The notes under the pieces were generated by a model. The model saw only the letters and a list, made by a program, of their open reading frames with translations, searched no databases and was not told where the DNA came from. Both the position numbers and the translations under genes were made by a program. From Thermocaproicibacter sp036260805 (GTDB taxonomy: Bacteria > Bacillota > Clostridia > Oscillospirales > Acutalibacteraceae), in contig DATALZ010000005.1 of the NCBI GenBank assembly GCA_036260805.1, forward strand, positions 1 to 64,000: a stretch of DNA of 64,000 bases, given 5' to 3'. This document shows, one piece after another, positions 24,241 to 32,790 of this stretch. Position 1 is the stretch's first letter. Each line of letters starts with the position of its first letter.

Positions 24241-24710
24241 ATACAATCATTCAATTTGTTATAGCCATGCTGGGTACGCTGTCTTTTGCTGTCCTGTTCA
24301 GCGCTCCGCAGAAAGAATATGTCTGGTGTTCAGTCACAGGGGGATTAGGCTGGGTCGTATATTTGCTTATTATTCAAATGCATGGGTCAATCGCACTGGC
24401 GACGTTATGCGCGGCTTTTATCCTTACGATACTTTCAAGAGCTTTGTCTTTTGCCAGAAAAAAGCCGCTTACCATCTTCTTGATTCCCGGAATCTTTCCT
24501 TTGGTGCCCGGCGCAGATATTTACTATACTGCCTATTATTTTATTTCGAATCAGAAAAACCTGTTTTTTAATAAAGCGGTAGAAACTACCCTAATAGCAG
24601 GAGCTATCGCTCTCGGAATCTTTTTTGGTTCGTTATTGCCTCAAATCTGGTTCCGAAAAGTTTTCTCAAGAAAAGAATCGCAATATACAGAACAGAAATT
24701 GCATAAATGA
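24237..24710 (+). CDS. Threonine/serine exporter family protein, C-terminal subunit (DUF3815, YjjB-like)
   Basis: 157 residues and about four to five membrane helices (FVIAMLGTLSFAVLFSAP, TLCAAFILTILSRALSFA, GIFPLVPGADIYYTAYYF, LIAGAIALGIFFGSLLP). The LVPG motif near 87 mirrors IPLVPGVS in the upstream subunit. Completes the split ThrE exporter; 4-bp overlap with the previous gene, and TTGGTGG before the ATG. Confidence 0.85.
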   Translation: MNTIIQFVIAMLGTLSFAVLFSAPQKEYVWCSVTGGLGWVVYLLIIQMHGSIALATLCAAFILTILSRALSFARKKPLTIFLIPGIFPLVPGADIYYTAYYFISNQKNLFFNKAVETTLIAGAIALGIFFGSLLPQIWFRKVFSRKESQYTEQKLHK

Positions 24711-24847
24711 TTTTTACATAAACAGTGAATCATATGGGGAATTACGGAAGAAGGCGGACCGGTACAGTCAGATTAATGGGGGAGTTCCTTTCGCCTTTGA
24801 GTAGGATTTTCCAGCCTTATTATCGGCTTGTATTTGAAAAACAAAGA

Positions 24848-24890
24848 AGCAGGGATGTTACCGAATGAGTGTAATATCCCTGCTCCTTTT
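24848..24890. terminator. Terminator hairpin after the Thr/Ser exporter
   Basis: 13-bp stem AGCAGGGATGTTA with TAATATCCCTGCT (one mismatch) followed by CCTTTT; on the opposite strand the same stem is followed by CTTTGTTTTT. Confidence 0.7.
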
Positions 24891-25118
24891 GTATTGAGCC
24901 GAAATATTCGGCAGATATTTCCCCGCAGAACTGAAAACCGCCGGCATTGACGATGTTCAGGCAGCAGTACAGCAGCAGTAAAATAGCTGAAAATCCAGCA
25001 AAAGTAAATAAGATACCGGATGTTTCATGCGAATTGAAAGAAATAGACATAATTAAAATAATTTTTAAAAATTATTGTCTAATAGCTAACTTTTTTTCGA
25101 ATTTTGGGGTATTATGGA

Positions 25119-25145
25119 AGGGCAATTACAATGCCCTGTTTTTTT
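25119..25145 (+). terminator. Leader terminator / attenuator candidate before the GH130 operon
   Basis: AGGGCA...TGCCCT 6-bp stem followed directly by GTTTTTTT, 75 nt before the GH130 start codon. Because no gene precedes it closely, it may attenuate the operon's own leader transcript. Confidence 0.5.
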
Positions 25146-25220
25146 GTCTGCTGAATAACCGGGTCAGGGCAGACAATCCTACTGGAAGCACCATTAATTT
25201 CATTTTTTGGAGGCAGATTC

Positions 25221-26228
25221 ATGAGCAAGTTGACAGGCCCCACACTTAACAACATTCCTATCCCATGGCAGGAGAAACCAGATGGATGCAGCGCGCCGAT
25301 GTGGAGATACCATGCAAACCCGATTATTCAGCGGGATGCCATCCCTACATCCAACAGTGTTTTTAATTCCGCAGTCGCCCCGTTTCAATCGGGCTTTGCA
25401 GGAATATTCCGCTGTGACAGCAAAGCCGTCAGCATGGATATTTATGCGGGGTTCAGCAAAGATGGAATCCACTGGGATATCAATCATGAACCCATCCGGT
25501 TTGAAGGCGAACCGGAAGTTACAAAACGCGAATATCGCTATGATCCACGCATCTGCTTTCTGGAAGACCGGTACTATATTACATGGTGCAATGGGTATCA
25601 CGGCCCAACGATCGGCGTTGGTTATACCTTTGATTTCAAAAAATTCTATCAGTTGGAAAATGCGTTTTTGCCCTATAATCGAAACGGCGTGCTTTTTCCA
25701 CGGAAAATCAACGGCTATTATGCTATGCTGAGCCGCCCAAGTGATACAGGCCATACGCCGTTCGGAGATATTTTCTGCAGTTTCAGTCCGGATCTCACTT
25801 TCTGGGGCAAACACCGTTATGTAATGGGTGCAGTTAATGAAGATAAAACTGCATGGCAGTCAAAGAAAATCGGCCCGGGCCCCACTCCGCTGGAAACCAG
25901 CGAAGGCTGGCTGCTGATTTATCACGGTGTGATCAATACCTGCGATGGGTTTGTCTACCGTATGGGATGCGCACTTCTTGACCTTGCTGAGCCTTGGAAA
26001 GTGAAAATGCGTTCCCGCTTTTATATTCTGGGGCCGCAGGAACTGTACGAGCGCGTCGGTGACGTGCCAAACGTAACGTTCCCCTGCGCCACACTTTCGG
26101 ACGCGGCTACCGGACACATTGCAGTTTATTATGGCTGTGCGGATACTGTGACGGGACTTGCGTTTACAACTGTTGACGAGCTGATGGATTACATGGAAAA
26201 ATATCCTCTTGAGGAGGCCCAAAAATGA
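25221..26228 (+). CDS. GH130 mannoside phosphorylase
   Basis: 335 residues, no signal peptide, so cytosolic. Five-bladed beta-propeller features of GH130: PMWRYHANPII, NSVFNSAVAPF, YRYDPRICFLEDRYYITW (catalytic Asp in the YDPR region), GRNGVLFP-like NRNGVLFPRKI, MLSRPS, GPGPTPLETSEGWLLIYHG and YRMGCALLD. GH130 enzymes use phosphate to cleave beta-mannosides (for example mannosyl-glucose, mannobiose or Man-GlcNAc), giving mannose 1-phosphate. The exact linkage is not readable. GGAGG precedes the ATG. The stop overlaps the GH38 start as ATGA, first gene of a three-gene coupled operon. Confidence 0.88.
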   Translation: MSKLTGPTLNNIPIPWQEKPDGCSAPMWRYHANPIIQRDAIPTSNSVFNSAVAPFQSGFAGIFRCDSKAVSMDIYAGFSKDGIHWDINHEPIRFEGEPEVTKREYRYDPRICFLEDRYYITWCNGYHGPTIGVGYTFDFKKFYQLENAFLPYNRNGVLFPRKINGYYAMLSRPSDTGHTPFGDIFCSFSPDLTFWGKHRYVMGAVNEDKTAWQSKKIGPGPTPLETSEGWLLIYHGVINTCDGFVYRMGCALLDLAEPWKVKMRSRFYILGPQELYERVGDVPNVTFPCATLSDAATGHIAVYYGCADTVTGLAFTTVDELMDYMEKYPLEEAQK

Positions 26229-29200
26229 TTTTCTCTGAAGAACGTACGCAGGTAATCTGCGACCAGCTTAAAAAGCTGGAAAAAGTTCAAAAACTGGATA
26301 TTGCCAAGTGGCAGATCAAAGAAGGGCTGTATCTGCGCCCGCAGGATGCGGATGTATCGCAGAACCCATGGCAGGGGTTTGACAGTTTGACGTCGCACTG
26401 GTATGGCCCGGACAGGCACTATTGGTTCCGCACCAGCATCACCGTGCCGGAGAGCTTTGACGGCAAGCCACTCTGGGTGATTTTCCATACGCAGATTGAG
26501 GAATGGGACGACGGAAAAAATCCGCAGTTTCTTCTGTTTGTCAACAGTCGGATGACCCAGGGACTCGACATGAATCACCGGGAAGTGCTGCTCACCGGTT
26601 CCGCGCATGCGGGGGACAGTTACCGGATTGATCTTCAGGCCTATACCGGCACTCTGCACAACGAGTTTCAGCTGATCGCCGAAATGGCAGAGATTGACCC
26701 GGATATTCGCGGCCTTTATTATGACATGCAGGTTCCTCTCTGGTCGTTTGCACGCATGGAGAAGGACAGCAGAACCCGCTATGAAATGGCTTCCGTGCTG
26801 AACAAAGCGGTTAATCTCTTGGATTTTCGTGACGAATATTCCGAAGCGTTTTTTGAATCGGTGCGCCGTGCCCGCAAATACCTTCAGAAAGCAATGTATG
26901 AGGATCTGGCAGGCAGCGAAGACGTTATTGCTACCTGTATCGGACACACTCATATTGACGTTGCCTGGTGGTGGACGGTTGCCCAGACGCGGGAAAAGGT
27001 TGCACGAAGTTTTTCCACCGTGCTCAAACTGATGGATGAATATCCGGATTACAAGTTTATGTCCAGCCAGCCTCAGCTGTACGAGTTTGTTAAAGAGCGT
27101 TACCCGGAACTGTATGAGAGAATCAGAGAACGGGTCAAAGAGAAACGCTGGGAGCCAGAAGGCTCCATGTGGCTGGAATCCGACTGCAACCTGACTTCTG
27201 GTGAGTCGCTTGTACGGCAGATCCTGTTTGGCAAGCGCTTCTTCCGCGAGGAATTCGGTGTTGAGAATGAAGTCCTATGGCTTCCGGATGCGTTCGGCTT
27301 TAATGGCGCGCTGCCGCAAATCATGAAGAAAAGCGGAATTCGCTACTTCATGACCACGAAACTTTCGTGGAATCAGTTTGATAAGATTCCAAACGATACT
27401 TTCCTGTGGCGGGGTATTGACGGCAGCGAAATCCTTACGCACTTTATCACTACGCTTGGGGTTGCACAAAGTAAGGAAAAGTTCTTCACAACCTATAATG
27501 GCATGCTTCATCCCGATGCAATTATGGGCGCATGGCAGCGCTACCAGAATAAAGAAATCAACAACGATATTCTTGTTGCGTTCGGTTACGGCGACGGCGG
27601 CGGCGGTCCCACCCGTCAGATGCTGGAAACAGCCAAACGCATGAAGAAAGGTCTGCGCGATGTTCCCAAGGTGCGGCAGGAGTTCTCTGCAAAGTATTTT
27701 GAAGAACTCGAACAGCGCGTAAAGGGCAATCCGCAGCTTCACACATGGACGGGTGAATTCTATTTTGAATATCACCGCGGGACTTACACATCCATGGCAC
27801 GCAACAAGCGGGCAAACCGCAAGAGCGAGCTGATGCTGATGGATCTTGAACTCTTTTCCGTTTTGGCGGAACGCGGAGCCGCATACCCCCGAGGGGAACT
27901 GGATGTCCTTTGGAAAAATGTCCTGCTCAACCAGTTCCACGATATTTTGCCCGGCTCCTCAATCCATGAAGTTTATGAGGTTACAAAAAAAGAATACGAA
28001 AAGATTGCCGAAACCGGAAACAGCCTTATCAATCAAAGGCTGAAAGTGCTTGCCGGTTCCGGAAAATCGGTTGTGGTGTTCAATACGCTCGGGTTTGAGC
28101 GCAATGCTATGCTGCAGCTCGGAAACCTGAAAGCCGCAGCTCTAACCCGCGGCAGAAAGCGTTACCCGGTACAGCAGACAAAAGAAGGAGCCGTTGCTTT
28201 CGTTGATGATCTGCCATCCAAAGGATACGAGAGTTTTGCCGTCAGCACCGAACCGGTGCCGGAGGAAAATCCGTTTATAATCTCCGCAAAAGAGATTTCC
28301 ACTCCGTTCTACCACATCACTTTTGATGACAGCGGCATGTTCACATCGGTGTATGATAGAAAAAACGACAGGGAAGTGCTCAAGGAAGGCCGCTGCGCCA
28401 ACCTGATGCGTGTTTATGAAGATAAGCCGATTTACTATGATAACTGGGATATCGACATTTATTACCGTGAAAAATCGTGGGATGTTGATAACCTGACAAA
28501 GATGGAATGGGTGGAACGGGGCCCGGTACGCGCCGCTCTGCAGCTGGAACGCCAATTCTCAAAGTCCACCATTTGCCAGACAATCTATTTTTATGCAGAC
28601 AGCCGCAGAATCGACTTTAAAACAACAGTCGACTGGCATGAACATCAGCATTTGCTGAAAGTCCATTTTCCGGTGGAGATCCATTCCGACGAAGCCACGT
28701 TTGAAATCCAGTTCGGAAATGTGACCCGTAAAATCCACCAGAATACAAGCTGGGATACGGCACGTTTTGAAAGCTGCGGGCATCGCTGGATCGATTTTTC
28801 AGAGGGCGGTTACGGCGTCAGTCTGCTGAATGACTGCAAGTACGGGCATTCCATTTTCGACGGCGACATGGCTTTGACTTTGGTGAAAAGCGGAATTGAG
28901 CCAAACAAGACTGCGGACCAGGAAATGCACTGTTTTACATATTCTCTGTATCCGCACGCAGGTACATGGCGCGAAGCCGGCACAGCGCGGGAAGCTGCCT
29001 GCCTGAATCAGCCTGCTTATGCGGTGCCGGATGCGGCGGATGATCTGTACTATTCCATGTTCCATATTGATGCTGAGAATATTATGGCGGATACCGTTAA
29101 GAAAGCGGAAGACGGAAACGGAGTCATTCTGCGTCTGTATGAATACGAAAACAAGCGCGGTAAGGCTTTGGCGGAGTTTGAGGGCAAAATTGCGCAGGTT

Positions 29201-29317
29201 TATGAGTGCGACCTCATGGAGAATAACCAGACCGCCGTGCCGCATAACCAGAACGGCTTCCGTTTTGACTACAAACCGTATGAAATCAAGACATTTCGTG
29301 TGATTTTTGCGCTATGA
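26225..29317 (+). CDS. GH38 alpha-mannosidase
   Basis: 1030 residues, cytosolic. The GH38 catalytic domain (about 240-510) has the zinc motif GHTHIDVAWWW (His and Asp ligands), PQLYEFVK, GSMWLESDCN, the nucleophile Asp in LWLPDAFGF and a zinc His in FHDILPGSSIHEVY; C-terminal beta-sandwich domains follow (GH38C, about 680-1030). It releases mannose from alpha-mannosides retaining anomeric configuration. The N-terminal 230 residues are the beta-sandwich domain seen in bacterial and class 2C mannosidases. GAGGAGG upstream and ATGA overlap with GH130. Working with the neighbouring phosphorylase and GH3, it would degrade host- or plant-type mannose-bearing oligosaccharides. Confidence 0.92.
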   Translation: MIFSEERTQVICDQLKKLEKVQKLDIAKWQIKEGLYLRPQDADVSQNPWQGFDSLTSHWYGPDRHYWFRTSITVPESFDGKPLWVIFHTQIEEWDDGKNPQFLLFVNSRMTQGLDMNHREVLLTGSAHAGDSYRIDLQAYTGTLHNEFQLIAEMAEIDPDIRGLYYDMQVPLWSFARMEKDSRTRYEMASVLNKAVNLLDFRDEYSEAFFESVRRARKYLQKAMYEDLAGSEDVIATCIGHTHIDVAWWWTVAQTREKVARSFSTVLKLMDEYPDYKFMSSQPQLYEFVKERYPELYERIRERVKEKRWEPEGSMWLESDCNLTSGESLVRQILFGKRFFREEFGVENEVLWLPDAFGFNGALPQIMKKSGIRYFMTTKLSWNQFDKIPNDTFLWRGIDGSEILTHFITTLGVAQSKEKFFTTYNGMLHPDAIMGAWQRYQNKEINNDILVAFGYGDGGGGPTRQMLETAKRMKKGLRDVPKVRQEFSAKYFEELEQRVKGNPQLHTWTGEFYFEYHRGTYTSMARNKRANRKSELMLMDLELFSVLAERGAAYPRGELDVLWKNVLLNQFHDILPGSSIHEVYEVTKKEYEKIAETGNSLINQRLKVLAGSGKSVVVFNTLGFERNAMLQLGNLKAAALTRGRKRYPVQQTKEGAVAFVDDLPSKGYESFAVSTEPVPEENPFIISAKEISTPFYHITFDDSGMFTSVYDRKNDREVLKEGRCANLMRVYEDKPIYYDNWDIDIYYREKSWDVDNLTKMEWVERGPVRAALQLERQFSKSTICQTIYFYADSRRIDFKTTVDWHEHQHLLKVHFPVEIHSDEATFEIQFGNVTRKIHQNTSWDTARFESCGHRWIDFSEGGYGVSLLNDCKYGHSIFDGDMALTLVKSGIEPNKTADQEMHCFTYSLYPHAGTWREAGTAREAACLNQPAYAVPDAADDLYYSMFHIDAENIMADTVKKAEDGNGVILRLYEYENKRGKALAEFEGKIAQVYECDLMENNQTAVPHNQNGFRFDYKPYEIKTFRVIFAL

Positions 29318-31548
29318 AATACAACAATAAAGAACTGTCCCCAAAAGAACGGGCGCTCGACCTTCTTTCCCGCATGACAGTGCGGGAAAAGGTCGGGCAG
29401 CTTAACCAGAAGCTGTATGGGTTTTCCTGTTATAAACGAAGCGGCCAAGACATTACCCTGAGCAAAGAGTTTCAGAGTGAAGTGGAAAAATGGTGCGGGC
29501 TTGGCCTGCTGTACGGATTCTACCGCGCGGACCCATGGTCCGGCAGAACGGATGAGAATGGGATTACCAATGAGATGGTGCCGTTGGCTTATAATACGGT
29601 GCAGAAGTATGTAATATCTCATTCGAGGTTCGGAATTCCTGTCCTGATGAGCAGCGAATGCCCTCATGGGCATCAGGCGCTGAACGGATATCTTCTGCCG
29701 ACTGCACTGGCAATGGGCGCATCCTTTCAGCCGGCCTTGGTAAAGTCAGCATTTTCCGTCTGTGCAAAGCAGCTGCGGACGATGGGCGTTGACCTGGCAC
29801 TCGTTTCCGTTTTGGATGTTCTGCGCGACCCGCGCTGGGGCAGAAGCGAAGAAAGCTTCGGTGAAGATCCGTTCCTGTGTTCTCAAATGGCACAGGCTGC
29901 TGTGCGGGCCTTTCAGGACGAAGGCGTTACAATGGTAGCAAAGCATTTTTGCGCGCAGGGCGAGGGAACCGGCGGCGTAAACGCAAGTGCGGCGCGGATT
30001 GGCGAACGCGAATTGCGTGAGATCCATCTTCCCCCGACGGCAGCTTGCTGCCGTGCGGGCGTGGGCGGAATCATGGCGGCATACAACGAAATTGATGGCC
30101 TGCCTTGCCATGCCAATCCGCATTTGCTCAAGGATATTCTTCGCGATGAAATGCATTTTTCCGGCATCGTGATGGCGGACGGAACAGCGGTTGACCGCCT
30201 GAACATACTAACCGGGAGCTCGGAAGCTTCCGGTGCTCTTGCGTTAAAATCCGGCGTCGATGTCAGCCTTTGGGATGACGGTTTTTCCCAGCTGGAAACA
30301 GCGCTCGAAAAAGGCCTTGTATCCATGGAAGAACTGAATGCTTCGGTGCTTCGTGTTCTGGAGCTGAAATTTTCGCGCGGACTTTTCGAAAAGCCATATC
30401 TGGAAGAAAAAATTGACCTTGATTGCTTTCAATACAATCATTACGGTGAATCACTTGAATTGGCGCGCAGTTCGCCTGTCCTGCTGAAAAATTCAAACCG
30501 AATTTTGCCGCTTGACCGCAGCAGGATTCATTCGATTGCGGTCATCGGTCCGAATGCAGATGACGTTTACCGTCAGTCGGGCGATTACACTCCGCCGATA
30601 AAAGACGGCATAACAGTAAAACAGGGTATCCGCAGTGAAGCGGGAAAGAGCATTTTGGTACGCTGCGCTCAAGGCTGCGGGGAAGAAGCAGTTGCCGCCG
30701 CGTCGCAAAGCGATGTGACCGTTCTGGTTCTAGGCGGCTCATCCAGCAGGTTTGAAGGCGCGGAGTTTGACGTAAACGGCGCCGCCGCCCATGCGGAGCG
30801 CCTGCCGATGGACTGTGGCGAGGGTGTGGACAGCGCATCTCTTTCGCTGAACGCTGAACAGTTTGCCCTTGCCAAAGCTGTCTTTGACCTCAACAAACCG
30901 GTTGTAACCATTTTGATTGCGGGGCGGCCATATGCCATTCCGGAAATAGCGGAACGCACAGACGCGCTGATTTATGCATTTTATCCCGGCCCGATGGGCG
31001 GAAGTGCTCTGGCTGAAATTCTGTTCGGTAAAACTAGCCCGTCCGGCAGACTTCCGGTTTCTATTCCGCGCAGTGCGGGGCAGCTTCCGGTCTATTACAA
31101 TTATAAAAATTCGTATGATGCCATGCAGTATCATGACGAGAAAAATACGCCGCTCTACCCGTTTGGATTTGGTCTCTCTTATACAGATTATTTATTTGAC
31201 GGATTCCGGATATCCGATTCTTCTATTTCCATGGATAAACTGAAAAAAGACGGAATCACTGTGAATTTTGAAATTCGAAATGAGGGGCAATATGATGGCT
31301 TTGCAGTGCCGATGCTGTATCTGCATGATGTTCAGGCCAGCACGGTACGGCGTGTGCGGGAGCTGAAAGCTTTCCAAAAGATCTTTGTGAAAGCGGGAGA
31401 AAGCCAAGGGGCAAGCCTGCGGCTTTCCTGTGAAGATTTTGCAATATGGGACAGTCAAATGGAATTTCGCGTGGAACCAGGTGAGTTCCAACTGGAACTT
31501 CGCGAATCGGATACTGTTGTCTGGAAAGTCTCTCTTATGGTACTGTAA
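29314..31548 (+). CDS. GH3 beta-glycosidase
   Basis: 744 residues, no signal peptide. N-terminal GH3 barrel: LLSRMTVREKVGQL, SSECPHGHQAL, DPRWGRSEESFGEDP, KHFCAQGEG, and the nucleophile Asp in GIVMADGTAVDRL. The GH3 C-terminal domain (PVLLKNSNRILPL, VAVIGPNADD-like IAVIGPNADD) and a fibronectin-III-like end (YDGFAVPMLYLHD) complete the usual BglX-type layout. It hydrolyses terminal beta-linked sugars, perhaps glucose, xylose or GlcNAc. The nucleophile context MADG is less common than SDW. It overlaps the GH38 stop (ATGA) and has no obvious Shine-Dalgarno, so its translation depends on coupling. Confidence 0.9.
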   Translation: MKYNNKELSPKERALDLLSRMTVREKVGQLNQKLYGFSCYKRSGQDITLSKEFQSEVEKWCGLGLLYGFYRADPWSGRTDENGITNEMVPLAYNTVQKYVISHSRFGIPVLMSSECPHGHQALNGYLLPTALAMGASFQPALVKSAFSVCAKQLRTMGVDLALVSVLDVLRDPRWGRSEESFGEDPFLCSQMAQAAVRAFQDEGVTMVAKHFCAQGEGTGGVNASAARIGERELREIHLPPTAACCRAGVGGIMAAYNEIDGLPCHANPHLLKDILRDEMHFSGIVMADGTAVDRLNILTGSSEASGALALKSGVDVSLWDDGFSQLETALEKGLVSMEELNASVLRVLELKFSRGLFEKPYLEEKIDLDCFQYNHYGESLELARSSPVLLKNSNRILPLDRSRIHSIAVIGPNADDVYRQSGDYTPPIKDGITVKQGIRSEAGKSILVRCAQGCGEEAVAAASQSDVTVLVLGGSSSRFEGAEFDVNGAAAHAERLPMDCGEGVDSASLSLNAEQFALAKAVFDLNKPVVTILIAGRPYAIPEIAERTDALIYAFYPGPMGGSALAEILFGKTSPSGRLPVSIPRSAGQLPVYYNYKNSYDAMQYHDEKNTPLYPFGFGLSYTDYLFDGFRISDSSISMDKLKKDGITVNFEIRNEGQYDGFAVPMLYLHDVQASTVRRVRELKAFQKIFVKAGESQGASLRLSCEDFAIWDSQMEFRVEPGEFQLELRESDTVVWKVSLMVL

Positions 31549-31615
31549 TCAACAAATAAGAAATGCTTCACAGAAAATCATTTTACAATAGTTATTATGA
31601 GCAGGGAATAATCGT

Positions 31616-32602
31616 ATGAATACAAACTCAAGCTTATATAAAGAATTAACTCTTAATGAAATTAAGGCGCTTCTAAATGCAAACTTTAATACGGATGTAT
31701 TACATGAAGCAAAATTACTGGAAGGCGGATTATTCAACACTACCTATATGGTCTGTTATGGCGACGATAAAAAGCGGTCTGTGCTTCGATGTGGCCCTGT
31801 CAACAGACACCTGCTAATGGCTTTTGAAGAAAACCTTATGCAGGCAGAAATGTTTGTATATGAACTTTGTGAAAAAGCTAAGGTACCGTGTTCCCATGTG
31901 CTGGCTTGTGACACAAGCAAAAAGATCATGAATAGAGATTATATGTTTGTTGAGTACATAGAGAGTGTTGCATTATCAAGCACCAGCATTCAAAACGGTC
32001 AAAAACCTGATTTATACTGTCAAGTCGGCAAATATATGAACCAATTTCATGCTATTACCAACAGCTCATTCGGAAGGGTTTCATACATTGTTACAGGCAG
32101 AAGTTTTTCGTCATGGTATGATTATTTAATTTTCGAGATAAAGGATATTATACAAAGATCACGAAAATTTAATGCTTTTTCAGAAAATGAAATCCATTTA
32201 ATTACATCTGTTCTTATAAAATACAAATTGTTGCTGGAAGAAATTAAGAAACCTCATTTAATACACTCCGATTTATGGGATGGTAATGTGCTGATCAGTA
32301 ATAAAAATGGTCAATATGATGTTGCTGCCATCATAGATGCAGACAGAGCAATCTTTGGTGACGTTGATTTCGAATTTGCCAGTCCATGGATGATTAATAC
32401 GGATTTTCTAAGAGGGTATGACGTTGATTTTGACTTTACAGATTTTGGCTCTGAAAGCCGCAGAACAAGAAGGAAAATCTATCTGATGCTATATGATCTG
32501 ATAGAGGCATATGTAGGAATAGCTGAATACAATAACCAAAAACAATTCTATGATAATAAAAAGCAGGTCCTGACTTTAGCACTCGAATTGTTAAGTCGAT
32601 AG
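31616..32602 (+). CDS. Phosphotransferase (APH / choline-kinase-like) family protein
   Basis: 328 residues with a protein-kinase-like fold. The glycine-rich start LEGGLFNTTYMV (about 35-46), Brenner's motif HSDLWDGNVLI (catalytic Asp, Asn) and the metal motif IDADRAIFGD are all visible. Family members phosphorylate aminoglycosides, choline, homoserine or sugars; nothing here points to one substrate. Visibly AT-richer (Lys/Asn/Ile AAA, AAT, ATA codons) than the genes on either side, and not needed by them, which hints at separate acquisition. No terminator is obvious after the GH3 gene, so read-through is possible. Confidence 0.78.
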   Translation: MNTNSSLYKELTLNEIKALLNANFNTDVLHEAKLLEGGLFNTTYMVCYGDDKKRSVLRCGPVNRHLLMAFEENLMQAEMFVYELCEKAKVPCSHVLACDTSKKIMNRDYMFVEYIESVALSSTSIQNGQKPDLYCQVGKYMNQFHAITNSSFGRVSYIVTGRSFSSWYDYLIFEIKDIIQRSRKFNAFSENEIHLITSVLIKYKLLLEEIKKPHLIHSDLWDGNVLISNKNGQYDVAAIIDADRAIFGDVDFEFASPWMINTDFLRGYDVDFDFTDFGSESRRTRRKIYLMLYDLIEAYVGIAEYNNQKQFYDNKKQVLTLALELLSR

Positions 32603-32790
32603 TTTACAGCTTCAAACGAATTGCGGTATGCATGTTTAAGTTTCGCGGCACGTATATTACGAGAATTTGTCTTTTTACATCAGACGAGAATCGGTTGAAT
32701 TAATGTTTCACCGGTGTATATGGCCTCAAGATATTTCAGATACTATAGAAATATAAGTTAGGTAGTATTTGAAAGGTTTTGATATAATAG

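Larger units (their letters stand above)
24711..25220. other. Long intergenic region upstream of the glycoside operon
   Basis: 510 nt. Contains the terminator hairpin at 24848-24889, an AT-rich stretch (about 25030-25110), a possible TTGAAA-17-AATAAT promoter near 25034, and a second terminator-like hairpin at 25119-25145 just ahead of the GH130 gene. A 76-codon minus-strand ORF overlaps it but has no ribosome binding site. No gene called. Confidence 0.5.

Noticed and set aside
24820..25050. 76-codon minus-strand ORF with one hydrophobic helix
   Set aside because: No Shine-Dalgarno before its ATG, and the terminator hairpin at 24848-24884 lies inside it.
25119..25145. Leader hairpin considered as a riboswitch
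   Set aside because: Too small and simple, with no recognisable aptamer core; treated as an attenuator or terminator candidate only.
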